From Patiria miniata (Eukaryota; Echinodermata; Asteroidea; Valvatida; Asterinidae), in NCBI RefSeq assembly GCF_015706575.1, contig NW_024037058.1, positions 13,785,547 through 13,849,546 on the forward strand: 64,000 nucleotides of DNA. Direction: 5' to 3'. Below, piece after piece: positions 53,490 to 64,000 of this stretch. How positions within the stretch are numbered: position 1 is the first letter of the stretch; each line of letters opens with the position of its first letter. The notes under the pieces were generated by a model. That model was not told where the DNA came from. It saw only the letters and a program-made list of their open reading frames with translations, and did not search any database. The position numbers were made by a program, and so were the translations under genes.

Positions 53490-54610
53490 TCTTGAATACA
53501 GTAAGCGTGGTGACAAAAATTGCAATTATGTTGGTGTGACGTAGAAAATACAATGTTGGGCCAACGTTTATGTGGCGTGGAAATGAGCAAAATGGCCTTT
53601 ATCCAACGTTTACCCGCCAACGTACAAACAACGTTGATATGACATTAAAAATAAGGTCGGAAAATGAGTGCAATGACGTTTGTCCAACGTTCAGGCCAAC
53701 GTGCACACAATGTAGAGCCAACGTTGATACGTGAAAAAAAAGGTTGAGAATTGAGCGAAATGACGTTTATCCAACGTTAACGCCAACTGACTACCAACGT
53801 TGATGTGACGTAAGAAATAAGGTCGGACAATAAGTGAAATGACGTTTGCTCAATGTTCAGACCAACGTACAAACAACGTTGGGCCAACGTGAATCAGCAG
53901 TGCAAGTTTGCGTTGGACAAACGTTGGTGTTTGACGTTAGTATGACGTGGAAATTTGGGTTGGTAATCAAACGTTTAACGCTAACGTACAAACAACGTTG
54001 TTTTGACGTTAACACCAACTGACTACCAACGTTGATGTGACATAAGAAATAAGGACGGACAATGAGTGAAATGACGTTTGCCCAACCTTCAGATTAACGT
54101 ACAAACAACGTTGGGCCAACGTGAATCAGCAGTGCAAGTTTACGTTGGACAAACGTTGGTGTTTGACGTTAGTATGACGTGGAAATTTGGGTTGGTAATT
54201 GAGCGAAAAGACGTCTATCAAACGTTTAACGTACAAACAACGTTGTTTTGACGTAAAAATACGGTCGGAAAAAATGAGTGAAATAGACGTTCGTCCAACG
54301 TTCGGGCCGACGTAAAAACAATGTTAGGCCAACGTTGATATGACGTGGAAAGAAGGTTGGGAAATAAGCGCAACGAAGTTGATCCAATGTTAATGCCAAC
54401 CTACAAACAACGTTGGTATGACGTAACATATAAGGTCAGAAAATGGGTGAAATAACGTCTGTCCAACGTTCCGGCCAACGTACAAACAACGTTAGGCCAA
54501 CGTGAATCAGCAGTGCAAGTTTACGTTGGACTGACGTTGGTGTCTGACGTTGATCCAATGTGTCCTTCGTGAATTCGTGACGTTGAGTTAACGTCGGATT
54601 GACGTATGCT
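53490..54610 (+). repeat. CAACGTTG-rich satellite with 232-bp higher-order period
   Basis: Dense tandem degenerate units of about 80-90 bp contain ccaacgtt, acaaacaacgttg, ggtcggaaaatgagtg and gaaatgacgtttgtccaacg. A higher-order repeat is exact in spacing: ccaactgactaccaacgttg at 53783 and 54015 (232 bp apart), and gaatcagcagtgcaagttt at 53891 and 54123 (232 bp), with a further copy at 54504. The self-complementary AACGTT core gives the array strong local dyad symmetry. No coding capacity. Confidence 0.88.
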
Positions 54611-54734
54611 TGCTGTCTGGGAAGGATGAAAAAAATAAGAAATCCAGAAAATGACAAGATCATCTTTCAGGAAACATACAAGCACTTTATTTCCACTTTG
54701 AGTGAAGAGAAATCAACCAAGAACACATCACTCA

Positions 54735-54885
54735 CAGGGATTGTTCATCTCACATGCCGTTCCCAAACTCTGGAACAATCTTCCCATTGAACTACGACAG
54801 TATTCTTCATTGCAATAAATTCAAGTTACATGTATTTCTTAAGACAAATGTGTTCACCTCAAGGTTTTCAGTTTGATAAACATGT
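54735..54885 (+). mobile_element. Possible 3' end of a LINE reverse-transcriptase ORF
   Basis: The reading VPKLWNNLPIELRQYSSL, followed after a stop/one-base shift by KFKLHVFLKTNVF, resembles the common C-terminus of non-LTR retrotransposon ORF2 (A/VPKLWNSLP...FK..LK..LF). No polymerase motifs are present upstream, because the satellite abuts it. Confidence 0.4.
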
Positions 54886-55624
54886 GTTGTACATAATGTA
54901 TGCATTTTAATTGCTCACTGTTGTAATAATGCCAGAATGCCTAACTCACAGTGATCAGGTACATGTAATTTACAGGTTCATATTACGTTTTGAAGTTGTA
55001 TTGCACATTACATATTTGTTGTAGCTGTGCAATGAATCATACGTGAACATTCACATGTAAACATAGGCTACACAGACAGAACTAGACATCCATGATACTG
55101 AGTTGCAGGCACTGAGATAGCTGAAGGACAGTGGGTTAAGCTTTGGTGGGTTGAGAAGAAGAAAAATCTGAATTGTTAAGTTCTAATTTGTTGCCGGTAT
55201 ACTAATCACTTAATTTTCATAACATAATAGACCATGATCATGTTGCGACCATCTTACCAAAGCAAGGCTGGAAGGAAAAACATAGTCTGGTTCCTTTTTG
55301 TACAAAAAAAAACATGATCATTCAGTACTGTTGGATACAGGGAACATGACTGAAATGGTGGCAGCATGATAAAAGTCTATGGCATGTAAAGATGAAGGTG
55401 TTATTATGAAGCTGTTATTCAGATGCGCCAAAATCCAATAGCATATCAGTTGCAACCCAGTGTCAGCACGCCAAATCATCACTACGTGAGAAGAGAGCAA
55501 TCGTCCTGGAAAAAGCCATAAAGAGGAAATTTGTAATTTCTTGAAAATGATGTACTCTCCACATCGGTAGAAATTCCAGGCCCCTCCCATGCTACATGTA
55601 CTAGGGGAAGGACATTCATAAAAA

Positions 55625-55942
55625 AAAAGGAACTTGAACAGATGAGATCCCTTAATGTACAACAGCAAGTAATTTCTACAGCAGCATCTACCTTAGAGAA
55701 AGAAGTGAGAACTCAAGAACATGAGCTGAGAGAGCAGTAGGCCACGATAACGATAATAGGGTTGGAAAAAAGCTTGTCCCAAAAAAAAGAGACAGAAGTG
55801 AGTCAAAACATCTTTTAAAAGAAAGACGTGAAAAGAAGAGCTCAGACTTTAAACGATTACAAACCAGTGAAGAGCGCTACAGACAGAAAACTGAGCACCT
55901 GGTGCACCTGATAAAGGGGACACCTGTTAAATGGGTTTTATG
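55625..55942 (+). pseudogene. Coiled-coil coding remnant
   Basis: The first frame reads KKELEQMRSLNVQQQVISTA, then TLEKEVRTQEHELREQ-stop. After stops and a frame change comes KHLLKERREKKSSDFKRLQT and EERYRQKTEHLVHLIKGTPV. Heptad-like charged helices, no other domain. It lies just upstream of the LTR fossil, with BEN-like exons just beyond that fossil, so it may belong to the same old gene (inference). Confidence 0.35.
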
Positions 55943-56149
55943 AATTCTTCTTATGTAATGTAATAGTTATTACATTGTATTGATAGGCGAAGTTGAATTC
56001 ATGATTAAAGTGACATTCATTGGTAATTTATTAACGCCTCCAATTCATTAGACTTGAGTGCTCGCATGTTTCTGTGTCATTTAAACTGATTATATTCCCC
56101 CTTATGTGATTGTGCCCATTGCCTGGCGGTAGATTTCCCCGAAACGGAT

Positions 56150-57985
56150 CTGCTCTCTTGGCCTAAGCTAGACCGCTCGCTGCCAAGGCCAGGAACTTTC
56201 ATAGCACCGGGTCAGGGTCGCCACATATGGTGTCAGAAGTGGGATAGGCAATGGTTCACTAGAAAGGATGGGAATCAGGTTGACACTGTAAATTTTGCAC
56301 AAGCAGCAGGGCAGTCTGTCACATGTGAATTGGTAGATTTAATGTATTTTTTGTGTGAATGTGGCACTTGAGGGTGACCATACGGCAGTAGCTGAGAAAA
56401 GAGTTGAATGTGGCACTTGAGGGTGACCATACAGCAAGAATTGTAGAAATGCATGAGTAAGTGGGAGTTATAATTGGCTGATTGAAAAATTGAGAAATAG
56501 CACACTCGAGTGGTGGGCTGAGCAGACGTGCAACTGTTGATTGTTGCCAAATGGAAGCAAATACTTCAGCCATGGACTATGAAGAAGAGCTGGCACAATT
56601 GAGAATAGATGTGCAGCATGGTGAGGATGAGTTAGAACAGTCCAGAATAGAATTTGAGCGTTTGTAATTAGAGAAACAACACATGGAAGAAAAAGCAGAC
56701 ATGTTGGAGAGAGAGCTCCAACTGTATCGGCAGAGAGAAGAGAGAAAAAATACACGTGCATGGCAGACACCTGATGCAGGTGATGCAGAAGTAAAGTTTC
56801 GCATGGCACCTGTGGCATCCAAGCTCACATCAGGTTATATGAGTATGGGTTCCGATCACAAAGAAAGTGTAAAGAAGAGACGGACACTAGAAAAGTCGTC
56901 CTACAAAACACCAGCAAGAGTGACTAATTCATTTGTGTTCAAAGGTGCTGTGGGCTGGGCCCCACAGAAACAGTCAACGGTCATTAAGGACAGTGACATT
57001 AAGGAAAATGTGGCTAAGAAAAAGGCGACAGAGGAGGCTGAGGCGCCATCCCCGATCATGCCATGGCCGTTGAAAGAGATGAACGAATAATAGGAGCTGA
57101 GGCACTCAAGGCTAGGTTGGGAGGGGTTTTGAGGAAACCCAATATAACCCCAGACCGCTTCAATGGGAAAACCCCTTGGAAGGACTACAAGGAACATTTT
57201 GAGTCCTGCCGGTTGGTAAATGAATGGACCGATGAACAGGCTGCCGTGTTTTTGGCTGCTAGTTTGCAAGGGACTGCACTGAAAGTCCTTGGCAATAAGG
57301 ATAGAGAAGGGAAGAAATATTCCTACAAGGAGTTGATCGGCTTGTTGAAGCGGAGATTTGGGCCAGGTCATCAGGCAGAGAATCACCTGATGGAGCTCCG
57401 TCACCGAAAGCAGGGACCAAAAGAAAGCCTGCAAGAATTGGGACAAGCTGTGAGGCAGCCTTGTCGTACCCAGAATTTGATGATGAAGGCCGGGAACGGT
57501 TGGCCAAGGGCCATTTCTCGGATGCAGTAGAAGATCAAGCAACAAGGGAGGGCATATTTAGGGCAAGGCCCAAGACGCTTGACGAAGCAATACAGGCTGC
57601 AATAGCCACTGAGAATTTTGTGAAGATTGAGGAGCAAAGAGGGGGCAGGAAAACTCAGAAGTATGCCTGTGCAGTAGATGGGGAGGTAGGTCGAAATTAC
57701 TTTGAAGAATTCAAAGTGACCATGGAAGAGAGCCAAAAGCAGTTAGAGAAAAAGATGAGCGAGCTCATTGATTCTAAACTGAAGGTGGCTCGACGCACAA
57801 CCGGAAATGGGACAGGGACACTGGATAGTGCCAACTGGAAGAAAGAGTTGACTTGCTTCAACTGTCAAAAGAAGGGGCATTTTGCCCGTGACTGCAAGAA
57901 ACCTGATCGCAGGATCGGATCGGGTTCGGGAAACGGCCAACAGCAAACCCTGGTGCCCGAGGGGACGCTGAATCAGAATTAGGGC
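56150..57985 (+). mobile_element. Ty3/Gypsy-like LTR retrotransposon fossil (5' part: leader and gag)
   Basis: A primer-binding-site-like 18-mer, TGGTGTCAGAAGTGGGAT at 56228, is complementary to the 3' end of a leucine tRNA, a primer used by some Gypsy elements. A 5' LTR should end just before it; its start was not located. A leader with a short direct repeat (about 56350-56430) and a gag region follow, with capsid-like sequence and a CCHC zinc knuckle near 57860. No pol, integrase, envelope or second LTR was found. The copy is broken, with a few breaks in what remains, and is truncated. It cannot be dated without its second LTR but is not recent. Confidence 0.75.
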
Positions 57986-58238
57986 ACTCTGAATGTAAAG
58001 TACAAGAGAACAGGGAGAAGAGCCTTGTGTTACCTCCATCAATGGCAAAATCCAGGAATGCTTGAATTTTATAATGCATATTGGTTGAACCACATGCCAA
58101 GCTGTAGCTAGATCACAAAGTACACTTTGAAAACTGTTTGTCATAATAATATCCACTCGAATTGTGAAATTGTTTTATGTGACTTGGTGGCTTCACACAA
58201 ACTCTAATACATGAAACTTTGTTGTGTTTTATTCGTAG

Positions 58239-58449
58239 TTGACCTTGGCAGATGGGCCAGTTATCTTGTCGGCTGCCAAGATATCGCTGATAAAGGAGGA
58301 TGGCCCAAGGAAGCTCCTGAATGGGATGACAGCCACTTTCACTGCTGAAGAATTTTCAACGCATTCCCTTTACGAGACCAAGTGCAAGCTGCACAAAAGT
58401 TCAACTCCCAAGTCTGCCCTCCCTGCTGACAGAATTCTAGCAATGAAAG
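58239..58449 (+). CDS. BEN-domain-like protein, exon 1 of 2 seen
   Basis: Acceptor attcgtag and donor atgaaag/gtaaat. In the frame that splices onward it encodes LTLADGPVILSAAKISLIKE, then DGPRKLLNGMTATFTAEEFS and THSLYETKCKLHKS...LPADRILAMK. The pattern (R.L...L...FT.EE...HSL..KC.......ALP...I.A.K.Y) resembles BEN domains, DNA- or protein-binding modules of chromatin factors and some viral and transposon proteins. Upstream exons are not identified. Confidence 0.5.
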
Positions 58450-58778
58450 GTAAATGTTAATCCTAAGCACTATGCACGCTGTAAATGAAATACTTAATTG
58501 TTTGAAAATGTACAGCCCACATAAGCTTACTGTCCATTGCAGATACATGTATATGTATCATATATGTATGTGTATCATACATGTAAGATCTATAATACAC
58601 TTTAGAGTTGCTAAAGTCAAGAGGAGAATCCTAAAACAGGAACTCATGAGTATATTTTTACCTGGCAATGTGTAATTTTTTGAAAGAATGAGCAATAAAT
58701 GATGAGAAATCATGTAAATCAATATACCACCTTCGTTTGTTTTTCAAATATCTGTATTTTCTTTTCATTTGTTTACAG

Positions 58779-58876
58779 AATACATAAAGAAGGTTTACCC
58801 TACCTACACCACTGCTGAATTCAACAAGCATGCCAGTGAAAAGCTAAGCAACTCCAGAAGATTTAAGCCACAATGA
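58779..58876 (+). CDS. BEN-domain-like protein, last exon
   Basis: Acceptor tgtttacag; phase 1 matches the previous donor and rebuilds AMKEYIKKVYP. It continues TYTTAEFNKHASEKLSNSRR and ends RFKPQ-stop at 58874-58876. The two exons give a clean 102-residue C-terminus with good splice sites, which argues for a gene or recently active element rather than decayed debris. Confidence 0.52.
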
Positions 58877-60859
58877 AAGGGTGCACAAAATGTCTCACAG
58901 GAGTGAAACAATTTTAGAATGTTTGATGGACAATTTAGGCAAGTTCTCTTTTTTCTTTCAATAATGGACCCCACGACGGAATTGTTTTGTTTTATTTTGC
59001 AACCTTTCCCGTACAACTGTGCCTTTCTGAATCCATTCACTGTTCAAGACCGGCCTATTTTTGAAGGTTCACCCCATAACAGTCTGTCAAATTGTCACAA
59101 CGATTTACTCATATGCTTTAAGGCATTCACTCACCAAAGTTGCACAGCAAGATCTGTTAAAGTTAACTGACACTGTTGTTGGTCAAAATAAAATACCAAG
59201 TACACTGTACATATTAAACAACTATGTTCACAACAGCAAGGAGAATTCAACTTGCGCTATTATTGCCCTGACTGTTATCAGGGCATGTCACTGAGGGATG
59301 TCACTGAGGATTGTCGCTGAGGATTGCTTAATTGTAACATGTATTACTTGTAACAAAGAACATGTGAGAACTAATCTAGTTAAAGAGGGGACATTCTTCA
59401 TTATAAATTCTGTAAGAGAACAGTTGATCGAATTGTTCCAAGACTCTAGCATATCTGAGAAGCTGAACTACAGATTCTCAAGACAGAAAATGGATATACA
59501 TGTAGATAACATAGAGGATATTTGTGATGGTACATATATTACATGTATTAAAAAAGTTCCAGAGCTACATGTACATGTAAATGATGCAGTTAGTGTTTCG
59601 TCGTCATGGAATAGTGATGGAATGCCTGTTTTTTTATGTCATCAAATGTTTCAACATGGCCAATTAAGTGCGCCATCAACGAGTTACTTCCCAAACTTCG
59701 CAAAGACAACATATTTTATACATTGGCTGGCATGTGATTTGGCAGTGGCAAGCAAGGTCCTTCAGTTTTCCTTGCAACCATTTGTTGAGGAGTTGAATGA
59801 TTTGTCCAGGGATTGTTTCATTGGGTGAAACCCAACGCGGGTGTGCAGAAAGTTTTAAAAAGTGTTCACACCAGTTTGCACCTGTGATTCAGTGGCAAGA
59901 TGCATGTTACAGGATTTTAAGCAGTTCAATGGAAAACATGGGTATAGAGCACTGGTTCCTTACACATTACTACAGATGATTGGTTTAAAAGACCACCTTT
60001 TCTCCCCTTTTTAAGGCATGAAGATACATTTAATTCAATATCTTTGTTTTTGTATCTTTTGCATTTCAAATGTGTTTGTATGCCCTCTAAAAACGACTTC
60101 ACTTTTTCCTGTTTATTTTTTTCACTCTCTGACAGTGTTTGTGAACATTATACATCTTTATCACAGGAACTTGATTTTGCAGAGGGAAATGTTGGACTAG
60201 CAATTAGCCATGTGATTACACTGACTGACATGGGGTTTGATGGGCCGCTCCCATCAAAGAGTTGTCACCAGTGAGTTGCCTCAGAGATGAAAGCGGTCAC
60301 AAAGAGAGGAATTGAAAGGTCAAGAAAACCTGATGTTTAAATATGACAGCACAACAAAAGGTAGCCACCATCCATGTAGCAATACAAGTTGCATCTGAAA
60401 AAGAGACATACACATTAGGAGTACAAAGACAGTGGAGTCTGACCTATGCACTGACTGTGGGCTGCTTGTAGACCATGATGCAAGTGTCAGCAGTGGTACA
60501 TGTAAGTACTTTCTAATTTTTAATATTGACAAGAAAATCAAATATCCGTTGCAAGATCCAGACGTCCAAACGAACATAAGAGAAACTTGTGACTTGTGTG
60601 ACTTGACAAGGGAAGTCCTACAAGCAGTTGCCGATGGGTGAAGACGATAGCGTTACATGATGATGAGATGGGGCAGCGATGTTTTCATCTTCACATTTTT
60701 CGATTTGACCAGTCCTTATGATCAATGAACTGCCTTATCCATTGAGGAGGGAGCGTATATGTATCTTGATGGGCAGTTTGCGGTTTGGTAGTGGGAAGCC
60801 TCAATTTCCCTCTTTCCTTAAACCCATTGTAGAAGGGATGAATATTCTCAGTAGTGAGG

Positions 60860-61777
60860 GAATTTCATGGGAAGATCAAACTAAAACGACTAGAAAAACA
60901 AGATTTTTCCCTGGTCCGTTGGCCTGTGACAGCCTGGCTAAATGCCAGCTGCAAAACATCATGCAATTCAATGGCAAGTATGGTTGTTCATGATGCCTCC
61001 CATCCTGGTGAAACTGTACAAACAGGTAGTGAGCACACACGCGCTTACCCAATTCAGCAGATGGGCAAGTTGCCTAATAAACGAGATGAACGTTCTTTCA
61101 AAGAGGATGCTCAATAAGCGGTACAGTCCAATAAACCAACTCATGGCATAAAAGAGCCTTCAGTGATTTTGCTCCTGTTGCATTTTAAAACAAATTCGGG
61201 ATTTGTTCAAGTTGTCGATTATATGCATACCCTATGTCTTGGCATTGGAAGAACTTTGACACATGCATGTCGCTTGAGGGCACAATCATGTCGTATATTA
61301 CATTGGCAATCAATTAAGTACTTTGAACGAAAGGTTAAGTGCATGTGAACCAAGTTCTAAAATCACAGGTCTAACAAGATTACTCATACAGCGAAAATAT
61401 TGGAGGGGCCCATTATGAGTAGAATCCAAACTTTTTCATTATTCCCCTATTGTCACAGAGAAACTTCTTCAATTGTTATACTTCAAACACTGGATGCATT
61501 TTGTCACAGCTACGTTTATCCTCTTTGCATCAATTAATCACGCAGAAATACTTGTGACGCAATTTGTATTAGATTTCGAGACTTTACATGGCATTGAGTA
61601 TGTAACATACAATGTCGATCAACTCATCCACATGGCAGATTATGTTAGAAATTGGGGTCTGCTTTGGTCCATCTCTTGCTTTGCTTTTGAAAATATGAAC
61701 CATTAATTAAATAGAATGATACGTGGGACTCAATATTCACAAAATCATCAGTCGATCAACTGAAAGAAGCAGAGTGC
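60860..61777 (+). repeat. Internal tandem duplication of transposase, copy 1
   Basis: About 0.9 kb, similar along its length to 61985-62868 in direct orientation, from the ACDSLAKC segment to cacaaaatcatcagtc. This copy has a stop (tga) just after NGKYGCS. Confidence 0.85.
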
Positions 61778-61984
61778 AACACCCTCATCCATGGATTTGA
61801 CACAACATCATTCACAAACGAGGTGAAGAGGGATACCACATATGCAAAGTTAACAGACCCAAATGAGACATGAGCAGACTTCCTCAATATTCAGAAGCTT
61901 ATGAGGCAGTCAAGGTCGTGGAACGTCAGCTAGAGTATTATTTGCCGGGGGGGCGGGGGGGTTATGCCATCACCAGAATGTTGT

Positions 61985-62868
61985 TCTTACACCATTTCTG
62001 AGGAGCCTAGAAAACAAGACTTTTCCCTGATCCGTTGGCCTGTGACAGCGTGGCTAGATGCCAGCTGCAAAACATCATGCAATTCAATGGCAAGTATGGT
62101 TGTTTGTGGTGCCTCCATCCTGGTGAAACTGTACAAACAGGTAGTGAGCACATACGTGCGCGTACCCAATTCAGCAGATGGGCAAGTTGCCTACTAAACG
62201 AGATGAACATTCTTTCAAAGAAGATGCTCAATAAGCGGTACGGTCCAATTAACCAACTCATGGCGTATAAGGGCCTTCAATGATTTTGCTCCTGTTGCAT
62301 TTTAATACAATTTCAGAATTTGTTCAAGTTGTCGATGATATGCATACCCTATGTCTTGGCATTAGGAGAACTTTAACATACATGTATGTGGCTTGAGGGC
62401 ACAGGCTTTGTACTTTGAACAAAATATTAAGTGCATGTAAACCAAGTTCTAAATTCACAAGTCTAACAAGATCACTCATACAGCAAAAATATTGGAAGGC
62501 CCATGAGTGGTGATCCAGGCATTTTCGTTATTCCCCTATCGTTTATACAGAGAAATTTCTTCAATTGTCATACTTCAAACACTGGAGGCATTTTGTCACA
62601 GCTACATTTGTATGTTTATCCTCTCTGCATCAATTAATCACGCAGAAAGACTTCCGACGCAAAATGTGTTATATTTCGAGACTTTGTATGGCATTAAGTA
62701 TGTAACATACAATGTCCATCAACTCATCCACATGGCAGATTATGTTAGAAATTGGGGTCTGCTTCGGTCCATCTCTTGCTTTGCTTTTGAAAATATGAAC
62801 CATTAATTAAATAGAATGATACGTGGGACTCAATATTCACAAAATCATCAGTCAACTGAAAGAAGCAG
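61985..62868 (+). repeat. Internal tandem duplication of transposase, copy 2
   Basis: The matching copy lies about 1.1 kb downstream. It keeps NGKYGCLWCLHPGETVQTGS open, with the CxxC pair that the first copy has lost, but has its own stops before the MHTLCLG segment. It lacks the attacattggcaatcaatta segment near 61300. The roughly 210-bp spacer holds a poly-G tract near 61947. Confidence 0.85.
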
Positions 62869-62869
62869 A

Positions 62870-63424
62870 TATGCTATACCATACACAGGCTTCTTCGAAA
62901 CTGACATCAGTGTTTTGACATGTTTGAAACAACATTCCATCCAAGATGGTACTAGTTATTGAGGACTCTCAGACACCTGTCTCAACATTACGTATTATTT
63001 ATGTGCTGCTCATTGGCCCAGAAAATAGTCTTCCGGGAGCTTCAGCCTCTTTAGGAAATAACCTGTTGCAATAACAGCAGACACCCAACAAAGATGTGCC
63101 ACAGCTTCATAATAAGGTATGACCTCAAGAGACAGTGAAATGACAGAAGATGCCATCGAGTGCAAAATGAAGGTTCATATGTCTTCGAAGAGTGTACACT
63201 GCCATCAGTGGCAACACAAAGTCTAATATATCATTTTTAAGTGGGAAACAGAAGGAAAGAAAGGTTTCCGGGTTTACTATGGACGGGTAGTCTTTGGATC
63301 AGAGAGTCTTTTAAATGCAAGTAGTTGTTTAAACACAAGCACAGGCTCAATGCGTTTCAATGCGGCTCTAAAGTTTCAATGCGGCTCTAAAAAGGAAGAA
63401 TGTTGTTACTACATGCACATACAT
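62870..63424. other. No gene seen between transposase debris and minisatellite
   Basis: AT-rich sequence without a long frame or inverted ends. A short local duplication tttcaatgcggctctaaa occurs at about 63354 and 63374. Confidence 0.5.
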
Positions 63425-63870
63425 ACATTAGCAACTGGCAGGGATGCCTTCACAAGGACAGCAACTCCAGCAGGATTCCCAACACACAAGCAAGGCGTAG
63501 GAGCAACTGGCGGGGATGCCTTCGCAAGGAGAGCGACTCCAGTAGAAGCCCCAACACACAAGCAAGGCATAGGAGCAACTGGCAGGGATGCCTTCGCAAG
63601 GAGCCCAAACACACATGACACACAAGCAAGGCACAGGAGCAACCGGCGGGGATGCCTTCGCAAGAAGAGCGACTCCGGCAGAAGCCCCAACAAGCAAGGC
63701 ACAGGAGCAACCGGCAGGGATGCTTTTGCAAGGAGCCCCAACACACAAGCAAGGCACAGGAGCAACTGGCAGGGATGCCTTCACAAGGAGAGCAACTCCA
63801 GCAGAAGCCCCAATACAAGAGCATGGCGCAGGAGCAAACAGCAGGGATGCCCCCGCAATTAGCTGCCATT
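63425..63870 (+). repeat. About 72-bp minisatellite
   Basis: Six to seven units contain ggagcaac(t/c)ggc(a/g)gggatgcc, ttcgcaaggag and a ccccaacacacaagcaaggc spacer. Unit starts fall near 63501, 63572, 63636, 63704, 63759 and 63830; full units are about 72 bp and shortened ones about 55. Several frames on both strands stay open through the repeat, so coding cannot be inferred. Confidence 0.85.
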
Positions 63871-64000
63871 GCAAGAATTGCGCTTACCATCTTCACAAGC
63901 CTCACAATACCAGATAGATAAGAATACATCAGTGGAATGCTGTTAATCAAAACCAGCACAATGCATCTTAGTCCATGAGTGACATCATGTCTAACTTGAA

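Larger units (their letters stand above)
59298..62870 (+). mobile_element. Decayed TNP2-like (CACTA/EnSpm-type) transposase region
   Basis: Fragments in order follow TNP2-like transposases. KLNYRFSRQKMDIHVDNIED and ICDGTY lie near 59460-59545, then SSSWNSDGMPVF near 59596-59634, holding the first catalytic-type aspartate (NxDG). MINELPYPLRRERICILMGS and FLKPIVEGMNIL lie near 60718-60850. ACDSLAKCQLQNIMQFNGKY near 60925-60985 has the second aspartate, then HPGETVQTGSEH. VDYMHTLCLGIGRTLTHACR lies near 61215-61275, and a C-terminal YVTYNVDQLIHMADYVRNWG with SCFAFENMNH near 61600-61705. Stops and frame changes separate the pieces, so it is dead. No terminal repeats were recognised. Confidence 0.72.

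Noticed and set aside
56901-57545. 214-residue minus-strand open frame
   Set aside because: Shadow of the gag region of the LTR fossil on the other strand.
63350-63862. 170-residue + frame and similar minus-strand frames
   Set aside because: Produced by the 72-bp minisatellite, open in several frames at once, with no splice or domain support.

Overview
The window is animal nuclear DNA. It has long introns with GT-AG (once GC-AG) borders, AT-rich non-coding sequence and many small DNA transposons, tRNA-derived SINEs and minisatellites. The one large host gene is most like vertebrate piccolo. That, with the repeat types, suggests a marine invertebrate, perhaps a deuterostome such as an echinoderm, hemichordate or lancelet. 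The species cannot be fixed from the sequence alone.

Left 39 kb: the 3' part of a piccolo-type (PCLO; insect relative Fife) presynaptic active-zone scaffold gene on the + strand. I traced 21 exons between 211 and the stop at 38821-38823. Every junction keeps phase, giving about 1,247 residues. In order they encode a linker, an Arg/Asp/His-rich tandem repeat segment, a PDZ domain, a short linker, a C2A domain with all five calcium-binding aspartate positions, a long low-complexity linker, and a C2B domain ending in SKSPSSP-stop. The 5' end of the gene lies outside the window. The intron inside C2A starts with GC rather than GT and sits where vertebrate piccolo carries its alternatively spliced C2A insert.

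The introns hold three copies of one foldback MITE with TA flanks, a hAT-like element with a perfect 8-bp target duplication, several smaller inverted-repeat MITEs, two copies of a dispersed ~310-bp repeat, a reverse-oriented tRNA-derived SINE and a ~1.1-kb GGCTGG/GGATGG minisatellite.

From 38.8 to 45.1 kb is non-coding intergenic sequence. From 45.1 to 64 kb is a transposon graveyard with some gene fragments. It contains: a SINE with an internal duplication; a second tRNA-derived SINE head; decayed coding remnants ending near a CACTG-type terminus (46.6-48.75 kb); two exons of an unrecognised protein with a VIGGQH motif; a 1.25-kb element whose inverted arms are 16-bp minisatellites; a 1.1-kb CAACGTTG-rich satellite with a 232-bp higher-order period; coiled-coil remnants; a broken Ty3/Gypsy-like LTR fossil (leader and gag only); two cleanly spliced exons resembling a BEN domain; a decayed TNP2-like (CACTA/EnSpm-type) transposase region with a ~0.9-kb internal tandem duplication; and a ~72-bp minisatellite at the right edge.

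No complete new biological system was seen. The most interesting items are the GC-AG intron in the piccolo C2A loop, the minisatellite-armed foldback element, the CAACGTTG satellite, and the VIGGQH and BEN-like exons among the transposon debris.
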